This document shows, piece by piece, positions 1-11,889 of a stretch of 64,000 nt of DNA. The position numbers and the translations under genes were made by a program. The notes under the pieces are model-generated. The model was not told where the DNA came from. It saw only the letters and a program-made list of their open reading frames with translations, and ran no database searches. The stretch is from Anthoceros angustus (Eukaryota > Streptophyta > Anthocerotopsida > Anthocerotales > Anthocerotaceae), in contig MU008185.1 in NCBI GenBank assembly GCA_010909165.1, positions 779,058 to 843,057 of the forward strand. Reading direction: 5' to 3'. Position 1 is the first letter of the stretch; the number at the start of each line of letters is the position of its first letter.

Positions 1-55
1 CAGAAATTATATCCCCCTGCGAATACTGAAGAGGATGCGGAGCAGCCGAAGGAGA

Positions 56-1070
56 CTAAACCTTGCATTTTATGATCTTGACCTTCAAGCCAAGCCGGGA
101 GAGCTCCCAGGAGAAGATTTCAAAGGCCTCCTTCACCTTGTCCCCAGGCTCTAGGACATAGGAATCATCAGCCATTGATGGGTACATACATTTCCATACC
201 GTGGAGGCCGTTAGGGACAACGCTTTGAAATGCGCCATAGCAAAGAGCGCCCCCCTCAAAGGGTCACTATGCCTTGTGCCCGTTGTCGAGTCTAGCGTAG
301 AAACCCACTCCACTTTAGGGCCATGTTCATAATAGAGATTGGAGGGGGACCCATTGAAAGAGCGAACAAAGGGGATAAGACCGACCAACTGCCCACCAAC
401 ATTCTTGAGCTCGTCGAAGATAGCTGCCTTGGAGACAGTATTGAAAGTATTCTCAACGTCAATCTGAAGCGCAACCCAATCCGAATGGATCTCCAGAACG
501 GCCTCCACCCCAAAGACTACAAATTCGCATCCCCCGGAGTAGCAATACCAAATTGGTGAGGACAGAGACGGGCCTAAAATTGCTCCGGGAGCTGGACGAC
601 ACTATTATGGCTAATAAGCCGCAGGATTGCCTTCGTACTGCGATGGGGCGTACCCCTGAGGTGGGCTTCTCTATCGCTAGTAACCTGCTCACATCCAACA
701 CTTAAGAGATCCGAGAGTCTCCCCCTCACTACAATGGCCACCAGAAGAAACAGCTCGGACAAACCGCTAGAAGGATCCTTAGGAGTAAAATGGTCACAAA
801 GATGGCCATAGACCATTCCAGACAAACCACCTGAAGAGGGGCGCGGGGCAGTGGTTAAGGCTCCGCCGAAGACGGCCTTGTCAAGAGAGAAGAGCACCTC
901 CGGGACGAAGTCCCGATATCTGCAAGTGGAGCCGAGCAGGCGGCGATGGTCTCCTTAGAAGTCGCCTCGGGCTCCTGTAATACTCCGGAGAGAGCCCAAG
1001 AGGTGTACCCGGGGCCAGTGGGACAGTAGTGGAAGTAGACGAAGACGTAAGTCTTAGTTGAGCCTCTCAA
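56..1070 (-). pseudogene. decayed non-LTR (LINE-type) reverse transcriptase
   Basis: Reading the minus strand from about 1070 to 56, RT blocks appear in order but in several frames. Around 690-640 is LLAIEKPTSGVRPIAV, typical of the palm start of these RTs. Around 480-420 is ALQIDVENTFNTVSKAAIF, holding the first catalytic Asp. Around 285-230 is GTRHSDPLRGALFAMAHF, equivalent to the QGDPL block with Gln replaced by His. Around 175-155 is ADDSYV, the (F/Y)xDD-type catalytic pair. Frame changes separate the N-terminal blocks from the 150-residue open stretch at 508-56, so the copy is not functional. No endonuclease domain, poly-A tail or target duplication is visible, and the left end is cut by the window. 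The family is non-LTR RT. Assignment to a named clade is not possible from this fragment. Confidence 0.8.
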
Positions 1071-1880
1071 GTCGTCCCATCAAAATCCTTATGGACTAGA
1101 ACAATGGGGTTCCTGACCCCGCGAGGCTTGAATAATTTCTTGCACACGGGATATAGAGTGTCCTTCACAGTGGCGGAAGAAGGGGCCCCATGCACTGAAA
1201 AAAGAAAAACCTGAAATTTAGAGTAAACCCTAAAATTTAGAGTACGCCAGCAGATCTTATATAACTGCTACAAAATTTGAGATGAGTTAAGTCTGGCCGC
1301 GAATAAAATCTATAACTCTTGGTACCAGACCTTAGGTGTAAGAGTCCTATGACTAATCCCATGGAAACCTTCATACTCTAACCTAATTTTTAAGTGATTT
1401 CGTGCCAAATAACGCTACACATCCAGGCTGAGGTCCTGAGATTGATCCAACGGGTATATGGGGGAACCTTCAACTTCGGTCCATACTGTTTTTTTGATGT
1501 GAACCTAATTTGTGCTAGGTAGCGTGACACATCTTGACGAGTTTTTACGAAATATTCTTAGTGCAACCAGAACACTATTCAGAGGACGGGTTATGATCGA
1601 CGGAAAAAAGGGTACTTTTTTGTTATGGCGTGCAAAGGGCCTTAGAGGGGTTTGGTAAATTGTCTTCCTTCCCGCGTCCCCCTGGTCACGTCCGGGACTC
1701 CACGGAGGTCGGAGAGGCGCCCTGGTCGGGATGCGAGCAAGCAGATGGCAATGCGAAATTTCAGCGAGATTCCGCTGAAGTGTAGCAGCTTCTGGCAGCT
1801 CCGATGATGGAAGATGATTTGAGTCGCAAGCAGTGAGCATCCAAGATCGGCGTTTGACACGGAGCCCTGGATCTGCCACC
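1071..1880. other. intergenic, 5' flank of TWD40-1
   Basis: No gene or RNA recognised. A short direct repeat of AAATTTAGAGTA lies at about 1205-1250. Open frames here overlap TWD40-1 exon 1 in antisense and look like shadows. The promoter of TWD40-1 must lie here, but no clear TATA box is seen. Confidence 0.5.
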
Positions 1881-4800
1881 ATGATGCGCTTACGGGGTTT
1901 GAAGCCCACCAATGAAAAGGTGGTGAAACTCCAGATGCACCCCACGCTCCCCTGGGTTGCGTATGCTGACACCAATGACAATGTAGTGGTCTGGGATTGG
2001 GAGCATCGACAGGTATGCTCTTTGGTCTGAGCGCAAATCCGGGCGGAGAGGTCTTCTGAGCTTAAAGCAGCACACAATTTGTGATTCCTTTGCGATCAGT
2101 GGTATGTTAGGAAGGGATGTGAGGTTTTGTACTGTCCTTCAGATTATATATGAAATTAAAGCGGGTGGCGTTGATGAGCGACGACTTGTGGGTGCTCAGC
2201 TGCAGAAGATAGCAGAAGGGGAACCAGGTGCACTCTTGGACAATATTGGAGCTGCTGCACTTGAAAATTGCGTCACCCTGTTTCTCAGGCAGTTTGTCTA
2301 GCATCTGACTTTCTCTTCTGCTAATTGGTCTAACACTGATTTGTGCCATGCTAATGAAAGCAGAGATCCAGGTCAAAGCAGCTGAAGCAATCAAGGGAGG
2401 AAGGTGAACCTTGAACGCTTTCTCCTCCTGTTTTCACCCAAACTCTGCTTTAGGTAGTTTGTTTTCAGGATTATGCACTCAAGGTACTGACAAGTTTGCT
2501 TTTCTGTGCTGCAGTGTGAAGCAGATCAAGTTCTATGATGATGACGTACGCTTTTGGCAAGCGTGGCTCAACCGTACTGCAGCCATGGAGTCACCTGTTG
2601 CAGCCAGTAATCAGTTCCCACCCATTGGACCAGGTCCAATGACCATAAGGGGCCGGCATTTTCTTGTAATATGCTGTATAAACAAGGTTATTTTTCAAGA
2701 TTTGGTGAGCATGCGGGCAAGAGATGTGCCAAAGTCTTTGCTGGAAAACAAGTCACCACTGTGGTATGTTTCTTGACATGTTGTTGTATCCACTGTGATG
2801 TGCTATTTGCACCTGTTGTTAGTGTGCGTAGGTCCCCTGAAACTGCCTGAATTCCGTCTGGTAGCTGAAAAGTGAAATGTGCAGTGTGGAGTTTCTTCCT
2901 CGTTCCATACAAGGGGATGGTCCTCTTGCTGCATTTGGCGGATCAGATGGGGTAATCAGGGTGTTATCAATGTCAAATTGGCAGGTACTCTTAATAGTCC
3001 TTGTTTCTGCAGCTTTTTCAGGTTCCATTTTGGACTATGCACAGTAGCAACAAAAGACTACTGTACTGTCTGCAGCTTGTTCGAAGATACTCTGGAGGTC
3101 ACAAAGGGGCAGTTTCGTGCTTGACTACATTTACATCCCCATCTGGTGAAGTGAGCGTACAAATCCTTGGGTGCTTCCAGTGTCAAAAGAAATGTTGACC
3201 ACCTGTTTGAAAGGCGTTGGCTCTATTGGTGTAGCACGTCTTCTTACCAGTTGAGCATTGCTGGCTTGTCCATATCCACAGACTTTACTTATCTCGGGTG
3301 CAAGTGATGGGCTCCTCGTCTTTTGGCCTGCAGACAACGTGCAAGCAACACGTGAAGTTATGCCTAAGCATTCTCTAAAGGTTGATGTCTTGATCCGTTC
3401 TGAGTTGTCTGTGGCACTTTGCTTTCAGCATTGTATGCTTCCAGTTGGTTGCTCATCCTGTCTCAGTAACCAATTGCTACTGAAGTATGTGACACGCCTT
3501 GTTGCAGGCACATGATGGTGGAGTCACTGGTATCGATATTATCAGGGTGCAGGGATCTTCGCCCTTGCTGGTGACAATAGGTGCAGATAAGGCTCTCGCC
3601 GTGTGGCAGACAACCAGTTTTAAGGTATACATCAGCATTCTGCTCTTTTCTTTTTGTGAGAAGTGCTCTGAGTGGTCGGGCGGCCCCTTTGTGGAAGGTT
3701 TCATGATGCTCTCCAACTAATAGCACATTGACAGGAACTCAAACGAATGAAACCTGTTTCAAAGGTTCCTTGTCACAGTGTGGCCTCCTGGTCTCATCCT
3801 CGGGTTCCTGGCATCAATATTTTGACCTGTGTCAAGGACTCACATATCTGGTACGCCCTAACAGATGGTATGCTCTCAACTGTGAAGTCACTGCCACTTG
3901 AACTGTGAGGTTGACAATTGTACTGTCCTTTTCCACAGGGCGATTGAGTCAGTTGAATCCTTTGGTGCCACGACCAGGGCTCTCTGTGAGTTGTCATCTC
4001 AGCTGCCGGCTAGTCTGCAGTCACCCAACAAGAAATTAAAGGTGTGCTTGTTTGTGCTTGTTTGTGTTATTTAACTCTCTGTTCTGTGTGTGTTGTTTGC
4101 AATTATGTGATATGTTGAATCTGACAAGCTTGCCTACTATGGTAAGGCGATTGAGGACCTTTGCAGGGGCCTGGAGCCTATATTAATGCAAGAATGTTCT
4201 GTGAATCAGGGATATTGCATGGCAGTACATCCATTACAGCCTCAGTATGTAGCTGTGGGGACCAGTTCTGGCATCTTTCTGAGCGAATTCGATGCATCAG
4301 CAGTCCCTGCAGCAGCTGCTCTTCCAACACCTGCAGGAAGCAAAGAGCATCAAGTGATCTGTGCAGTAAACCGGGAGCTTCGGTTGTTGTCATTTCAGTT
4401 GTCACAAAGTTCGATTGGGACTGCTACCTCTGCAATAGAAGCAGGGCGTGCAAGAACTGATTCTGCAGTTGAAGCATCACAGTTTCAAGTGAAACAGAAC
4501 CGGAAAACGGTGGGATCCATTCCTCACGATTTGTATGCATGGACAGCAACAAGTAAAAGTGGGAAGTACGTATGCGTGGACCGATAGGTGGATCTGTTTG
4601 TACCTTGATAATTCTGACATGCTATTCAGGGTCCGTGGAACTAGTCTCCCAGCTTTTGGTCCTTTCCTCACCAATGACTTAGTTTTGTGTTGACACCTTC
4701 AGGTACGTTTCTGTGGTGTGGCCTGATGTTCCCGCCTATTGTGTTTATGGAACAAAAGACTGGAATATCGTGGATTCAGGACAGGGGAAGTACTTTGCAT

Positions 4801-7800
4801 GGGATTCCTGCAAGGAACGGTATGCTCTCATAGAGATGGTTCCAGGACCAAAGCTGCCTCCTGTATTAAAAGGTTCCTCAAAGAAAGCAAGAGAAGCAGC
4901 TGCACAGGCTGCAGCGATTGCCGCAGCAGCTGCTGCCAGTGCCGCTGCATCAGCATCTGTTGAAGTGCGGATTTTGCTAGATGATGGAAGCTCTAATTTA
5001 CTGGCAAAATCCATTGAGGGAAGAAGTGAACCGGTACTGTTGTTGAAGCTTTGTCCCTGGTCGTGAAGAGCGGTTTATTATATTTCTGTGCACTTATGAA
5101 CTGTCGTTTTCCAGGTGATTGGGTTACAAGGCGGTGCTTTACTTGGAGTTGCATACAAGATGCCGAGGCGGTCGAACCTGCATAGTGCCGCTGTAGCAGC
5201 AGCAGCATCTGCTGCTGCTCAGAATACCAGCTTGGATGATGGCTTTGGTGGAGTTAGGTTGTCGCCAAGTGAAGATCCTCCCAACTTTCAGCTGTACAGG
5301 TAATCTTCTGTCAAAGGGGCTGCGGCCCTTGATGCGAACCAATGAATTGATTACTTAGATGCCTTCTAATCATACGTCTGGTGGCATCTCCACAGCTGGG
5401 AGACATATCAACCAGTTGGTGGGCTGCTGCCTCAGCCTCTGTGGTCAGCATGGGATCAAACAGTGGAATATTGTGCATTAGCTTATGAGCAGTACATTGT
5501 AATATGTGCTCTGCGGCCTGCATTCAGATACCTTGGAAATGTTGCCATACAATCTGCCACAGGTGGTGTCTGGCATCGTCGTCAACTTTTTGTTGCAACT
5601 CCTACAACAATTGAGTGAGTCTTCAGGTCCTGGGTGGGTCATTCAGTTGTTTGGTGGTCTAACAGTATCTGTTGAACGTGGTCTGATCTCGCAGGATTGT
5701 AGATGTGTGTTTGTGGACGCAGGTGTGAGTGTAGCAGATATTGAATTTAAGAAGAAAAAGGAAGAATTAAAGGCTCTGGAGGCTCAGGCTAAGGCTGTAG
5801 CGCAGCATGGTGAACTAGCACTAATCACAGTGGAGGCCCCTCAGGCTGCTGCTCCTGTGGAGACAACTGCTCTTCGACCTCCAATGCTTCAGGTTTGAAG
5901 TCATGTTTCTGGACAAATAGGCTTGTTACAGAGTATCACAGTGTTGGACAGTCTTGGGAGAGTAGGAAGTGGATTTCACGCCTATTATATCAACCCACAG
6001 TCGGCGTGTATGTATGTAAGCAACCAATTCAATTTCTGGAAGACTAATATGCTTCCCGTTTATGTTTCAGGTCGTCAGGTTGGCATCGTTTCAGAGTGCT
6101 CCATCCGTACCCCCGTTTTTGAGCATGCCAAAGCAGCAGCCCAAACCAGATGCTGATAGTGGACCTGTGATCAAAGAGTTCGAGGAGAGGAAAGTATCTG
6201 AAGTGGCAGTGGCGGGAGGGGGTATTTCTGTTGCCAATTCTCGATTGCCGCCTGAACAGAAGCGTCCTGTTGGACCTCTGGTGGTCGTTGGGGTGCGGGA
6301 CGGGGTGCTGTGGTTGGTGGACAGGTCTGTTCTCTGCTCCTTAGCACCCCAATGTTGTTTCTTGCCACGTGCCGGCATTGTATTTGGGCTCCCTCAAGTT
6401 GTTCAGCTGCTGTGCATGGGAGACGTATGGTCAAATTGTAGTGATGGTTCCCGGCGTCCACCTACCTCTGTGTTGAATGGACATCTCTCTCATTGCAGGC
6501 ACATGACAGCTCACGCCATCGGTCTCACTCATCCTGGGATAAGGTGCCGATGTCTTGCTGCCTATGGTGATTCCGTCAGTGCGGTGAAATGGTGAGAAAC
6601 CTGCCGTCTGTATCAGCAGGCTTCTTCTTCTCAGGCAGACATGGCTGGAATTAACAAAGTGTGTGCTAAATACCAGGGCATCCAGACTAGGTAGAGAGCA
6701 CCATGATGATCTAGCACAGTTTATGCTTGGTATGGGATACGCCCAAGAAGCCTTGCATCTTCCAGGGTTGTCGAAAAGGTGAGCGATACGTTGTACAGGG
6801 TTCCATGGATGGGGTGAGCTTAATGATGGTTGCCGCTGGTCAGAGCTGATGTTTGTATGTGCCTGTGCCTTGACAGACTGGAGTATGATCTAGCAATACA
6901 AAGCGGGGATCTAAAGAGAGCACTCCAGTGCCTGATTATGCTGAGCCACAGCAAAAATTTGAGACTTGAACAGGAAGTTGATTCTGGACTTCAAGCTTTA
7001 GCCAAGAAATTGGACGTGAAGGTGGAGATTGCCAGTTTTGCGGCCATCAAAGGGCCCAAGCCTGTTCTGGCAGACAAGGACATGGATGCTCTGTCCGGAA
7101 TTGCCAAATTTGCTGAAGAGTATCTTCGATTGATCGACGCGGCTGATGCAACTGGGCAGAGTGACATCAACAGCCAAGCCCTGAAACGACTGGCTGCTGC
7201 TGGGGTGATGACAGATGCCTTTCGTGCACATGAGATCCGGGGGTTAGCCTTGCGCCTGGCGACACATGGGGAGCTCTCACGACTTGGGGTGCGTTTTTTC
7301 CCTTGAATGATATCACCTGTCTTGTTTTCGTTGAGAGTGAGCTGCAGGTGCGCGGTTCCTCACTTTTTGCAAGCGTGACAGGTGCTAGCGAACACATTGA
7401 TCGCTGCGGAACAAGGCCGGGAGGCAGCTCTGGCAGCTGCTTTCTTGGGGGACCCGAATCTTGTGGAGAAGGCATTTTTGGAGACCGGAATGTATGCTGA
7501 GGCTGCTCTTCATGCCCATGTAAGTCCAATTTTCTGCAGTTCGCAACACACTGTCGTGAGAACGAGGACCATGTTGAGGAGATCTCTCTACGTATGCACC
7601 CTTGCGCAGGCCCATGGAAGAGCTACTCTCAAGACGGTGCTCGAGGTGTGGAGTCGGTCTCTGGACAGGGAGCAGCAGAAAGGTGCACCCGAGCCAGAAG
7701 TGCTGGCTCCTCTGACTCCTTCCCGGAAGACACCCCTTTCCTTCGGCCCCGTCCAGCCTCCCAGGAAGCCCCTTGTGGAAATCGTCCCACCGGGAAATGT

Positions 7801-8215
7801 GAAACCGGCGGCCTCTTTAGCCTCCCTCACCGGCCCCACACTTCAGCAGAAATCGGCCATCAACCCGGCAGCAGTCAACTCCCAGCCAGGACAACTGCTG
7901 GCGATCGAAGGCCCTCCCCTGCTACCCGGTTACGCCAGCGCACTTCCTACAGCAGCTCCAGGCTTGGGCCCCCCAGCTTCTGTTCCCATTGCGTCGATCC
8001 CAACCCCTCCCGGAACCCTAGCCCCCTTGGTGGAAGCCAGTCCTCCCTTTTCTGCCCAAGCTGTGCCTGGGGCCGGGGCACCGTTCTTGCCCATTGCCCC
8101 GCCAGACCCCTTCGCTGCATTCCAACCCGCAGCCCTATTCGCTGCCTTCTCAGACGCCCCTTTCACGGCCTCCTCCGAGCCTCCCGGCCCTCCGATGAAG
8201 CCTGCCGTCGTCTAA
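1881..8215 (+). CDS. TWD40-1: TWD40-1 subunit of the TSET/TPLATE complex
   Basis: Predicted 1,333-residue WD40 and alpha-solenoid protein, homologous to Arabidopsis At3g50590 (TWD40-1), a COPI beta-prime-like subunit of the TSET/TPLATE complex that acts at the plasma membrane in endocytosis. My exons: 1881-2012, 2143-2227, 2364-2403, 2515-2763, 2885-2984, 3076-3150, 3282-3380, 3508-3624, 3735-3850, 3939-4041, 4210-4565, 4703-5033, 5115-5299, 5396-5614, 5703-5892, 6071-6324, 6499-6591, 6677-6778, 6877-7288, 7382-7519, 7610-8215. Together they give 4,002 nt in one frame with GT-AG borders. The start has a GCCACC context and gives MMRLRGLKPTNEKVV. Landmarks are YELKAGGVDERRL-like residues near 45, KQIKFYDDDVRFWQ near 88, an Ala-rich coil near 550-580, KRPVGPLVVVGVRDGVLWL near 865-883 and the solenoid from about 915 to 1140. 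The last 190 residues are a Pro/Ala-rich tail that differs from the angiosperm tail. No broken exon is seen. Confidence 0.95.
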
Positions 8216-9519
8216 TTCCTCACCGCAGGTTTTCTACGGCGAGTCCACTGCTTTGTTTCTTTGTTTTGTTCCCGGAGTCGCACCCTTGTCGGGATGCTGT
8301 CCACGAGGGCTATGTATGTACAGATTGCACGATTCTTTTCACCTGGACTCGCAATCCTTCATCTTTCCCTACTTGAGCAAGCAAGCCGGGCCCAAGCGGG
8401 TACTGGTCTCGGGATGTTCCCGGATTTGGTACGCTGGCGTGGAGTGCAGCAAGAGGAGGCGGTCTTGTGAAAAACGTAAACGCTAACGCATACAATATCC
8501 AGCTCATTAGGTCTAGCTTAGCTCAGCAGGGACGGTGGCTTGTACTTGCCTGCCGTAGCGGAACAGAGCAGAGCGGATCAGACCTGCGAGCAGACCTGCG
8601 CGCCTCCTGGAGTCCTGTGTGCGTCTGGCCAGTACTTCGCTGGGCGTACGTAGTCGCCCAGGCCCGGGCCCCTCCCTTGTCGTTTGCTTGTCCGCTGTCA
8701 GCCAGCCCTGGTGAGCTCATCACACACGCTGCAGCAAGTACCTGGCGCAGCTGCTCCGGGGCCCGGGCCCCGGCCCGGCCTGTCCCGGGCCGCTGCTCCC
8801 TGCGCTTGTCAAGATTATCCTATCTCCTCTGTCCTCGTCGCACGAAGCACTCGGGGCCGCAATTCCTCACACACACCGTGAGCGACCTTCGGATTTGGTG
8901 ACTGCAGAAAGGCGCCACACACGTATGACGGAGGCTGTGAAGCGTGAAGCCGCTGCGGGCTGCGGGGCTGCGAGGCGCGCGCAGCGGGAAAAAAGGATGA
9001 ATATCGCCTCCCCGATTAGCGGTTGCGGTGGCCTGGCCCAACCACCAGAATTCGGTGTGAAACACAACAGGACAAATCGGAAGATAACGGACGATGCCGC
9101 CCTTTGCGAACTTGCTCTACCACCCTAGCTATTAATATCGGATATCGGTCTCGGAGAGGCCTGCCTACCGGTATCGGCATCAAGCATTTAAATATAAGGC
9201 CCCTCAAAATATATGGGGTCCTGTAGATAATAAGTCATGCAACAAGATCGATATGCTATGCACAGGTTTTTGAAACGAAGGCCTGCCCTTCCCTGCTCTA
9301 TTGAGCGAGCGAGATGAGGAGCAGCAGGAAGAGGCCCAGAGGTGATAACCAGAGAGACCGTGGGCCTGGGCCCTGTGAGTGAGGGCTTTACAAAATTGTC
9401 CTGTCTCATCTCACGCCAAGATAGCGGCTAATCTACATCTACAGCAAGGAAGAGAGGTAAAGCAAACGGAAGCAAAAATGTTTTGCGGATGAAGGAAAAG
9501 GAAGGAAGGCCGAACAAAC
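8216..9519. other. convergent 3' flanks of TWD40-1 and MATE
   Basis: TWD40-1 ends at 8215 and the MATE gene on the other strand ends at 9520, so both 3' UTRs and terminators should lie here. GC-rich up to about 9000. No gene, RNA or mobile element recognised. Confidence 0.5.
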
Positions 9520-11524
9520 TCAAGCGTCCTCCTCCTCGATTTCGGAGCTGATTGCGAACAACTGCATGGCACAGCCTCGGACACCGTTCGCTAGTTGCTC
9601 CTCGTCGTCGGGGCCTTCGTGTTGGTTGTAGAGCAGGAGGCCTGTTTCTTCATCCGGATGGGTGAGGTCGGGGAGCTCGAAGGATGGAGGAGGTGGTGCC
9701 GCCGCCGCCACCGCCACCGCCGCCGCCGAGGTGAGAAGCTTGGCCCTGGCCGCCTCGAAGGCCCAGTCGGTGCGGAGCACGACGTAGAGGATGGAGGAGG
9801 CGCAGGCGACCTGCGCAGCGAGGAGGCCGTACCAGAGGCCGCCGAACCCTACCTTGAACCAGAAGGCGAGAGCCACAGCCACCGGGGTGCCCAGGAAGTA
9901 GAAGGAGCCCAGGTTGATGCGGGCGCCGATGGCGGGGCGGGCGCTGCCCCGGAGCACGCCGCAGCCGGTGGTCTGGGGGCAGTTGCCCAGCTCGCAGAGG
10001 CCCATTATTGGCATGACGGCGGCCGCCAGGGCCAGCACGCTCTGGTCGGTGGTGAAGACATGCGCCCAGCGGTTGCGCAGCAGGGTGGTCCAGGCGACGC
10101 TGACGAGGGCGATGGCGAGGGCGCAGGCCAGGGCCACGAGGGAGGCGGTGCGGGCGCGGGCGGGGCGGGCGGCGCCCAGCTCGTTCCCCACCCGGGTGGA
10201 GACGGAGGAGCTCAGGGCCAGGGGGAAGGTGTACATGAGGGAGGTGGTCTGGATGAGGATGGCGGTGGTGGCTACGGCCACCTGAGGCTCGGGGAGGTAG
10301 CCGGCAAGGAGGGTCATGATCTCGTACCACCACCACTCGAGGCAGATGGCGAAGCAGGAGGGCAGGGCCAGGGAGAGCAGCGGCCACCATTCCCTGAGCG
10401 CGGCGCGCGACCAGCCGTGCCAGGTGCGGCGGCACGCGCGCGAGCAGCGTACATAGGCCACCAGGAAGAACACCATGTTGAAGTTGGTGCACACGGCGGC
10501 CATGGCCACCCCCGGGACGCCCAGCTTCAGCACGAACACCAGCACCACGTTGAGCGGAACGTGGATGAGCACCGCCAGCGCGCTGCACCACATCATGGGC
10601 GTGGTGATGCCCTGCGACCGCAGGTACACCCGCAGCGGCTGCAGCAGGCTGTTGGCCAGCAGGTCCGGGAGCGAGTAGAGGCAGTAGGTGCCCGCCACGG
10701 CCGTGATGCTGGCGTCCTGCCCCAGCGCCAGCAGGATTCGCTCCAGGTTGAGCCAGAGCAGCCCGATGGGCAGGCACGCCGAGAGGAGGATGAGGATGGT
10801 GCGCTGCAGCGTCACGCCCATGAGCGCCCAGTTCTTGGACCCGAACGCCTGCCCGCACACCGGGTCCATCCCCGACGCCAGCCCGAACAGCACCGAGTAG
10901 CCCGTGATGTTGGTGAAGCCGATGGACAGCGCCCCTCCCGCCAGCTCCAGCCCGCCCAGCCGCCCCAGGCACAGCACCGAGATCATTGCCCGGAGGTACA
11001 CCACGCAATTCACCGCAGCAACGGGGACGACGATGTTCCCCAGTAGCTTCACCTCCTCCACAATCTGCCCCACCCACCATCGCCACCACACTCCTCTCAG
11101 TGGCAGTGCACTCACTGCACAAACTCTACGCTACGCACAGCGCTTTCCTTTCCTCCGCAAAAGCCCGCAGAAACCAACAACCACACAAATCCTTCGCTTC
11201 CCTCTCCCTTCCCAATCCAGCTACTCTCACAGCACCCACCACCCTGCAATGCTTGCGCAAGCGAGCAAGGAAGGAAACCCACAAATTGCTGCTCCCGCAT
11301 TGCGCAATTCACACTCCCGGTGCACCCGCAGCAGGCAATACGCACTCAGAGCCGAGCCAAGCCAAGCAACAAGAGGCGCTTCCCCCCAAATTCGAAGCGC
11401 CCACAACGCCACCACAAGCAAGCGCCCAACAAATCCCACCCCGCCCTGCGCCCAAATTTCAGTCCATTACCTGCCGGGTCGACGGAAATCGCTTCAGCGC
11501 CTCCAGCTCGTCGAGGTCCTCCAT
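9520..11524 (-). CDS. MATE efflux transporter, DTX48-56/BCD1 clade
   Basis: Multidrug and toxic compound extrusion family antiporter with about 12 membrane helices. The large exon (11064-9520) carries clade-typical blocks: [74 protein letters not shown] and [11 protein letters not shown]. These fit the plant DTX48-56/BCD1 group, and DTX54-like proteins seem closest. The large open frame has no in-frame ATG before the first conserved block, only a GTG at 11115. A short upstream exon at 11524-11471 ([18 protein letters not shown]) ends in a GTAATG donor and joins in frame to 11064 after GGGGCAG, giving 532 residues. The 406-base intron and weak polypyrimidine tract make this join an inference. 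The cytoplasmic tail has an Ala/Pro run and an acidic di-leucine EETGLL near residue 490, a possible vacuole or endosome sorting signal. The substrate is unknown. Confidence 0.88.
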
Positions 11525-11889
11525 CGCTCTCCCCTCCTCCCCCAGACTACCCATTGGCGGACTGCAATGCCACAACAGCAAAAATCAAGAGAAAGCGCAG
11601 CCTCCACACAGCCCTGTGCTACCGGAGGGTTCCCTTTTTAAGGAGACGGCAATAATTTTAATCACGACGGCATCACCCGCCTCTATTACCCCTTCTATCT
11701 TCCCACAAAAGGACTCTTGTGAAGGAAACTAGTTAAAAATCTATTTTTTAGTTACAACCATCCAATAGATTGTGAGATGACTCGGATCCAGCAGGTAAAA
11801 GAACGATGCTGACTGGATGGATTCAGTATAAAAGGATAATTAGAGACGTTAGTCAGACGCTTCTACCCATATGGGTACTTTTATACGCC
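11525..11889. other. MATE gene 5' flank
   Basis: Upstream region of the MATE gene on the minus strand. It turns AT-rich beyond about 11650. No promoter element can be named with confidence. Confidence 0.4.

Noticed and set aside
1505-2077. 190-codon minus-strand frame
   Set aside because: Antisense to TWD40-1 exon 1 and its upstream region, no domain.
9595-11046. 483-codon plus-strand frame and 490-codon minus-strand frame over the MATE gene
   Set aside because: Shadows of the GC-rich MATE exon in other frames. Only the minus frame with helices and DTX motifs is protein-like.
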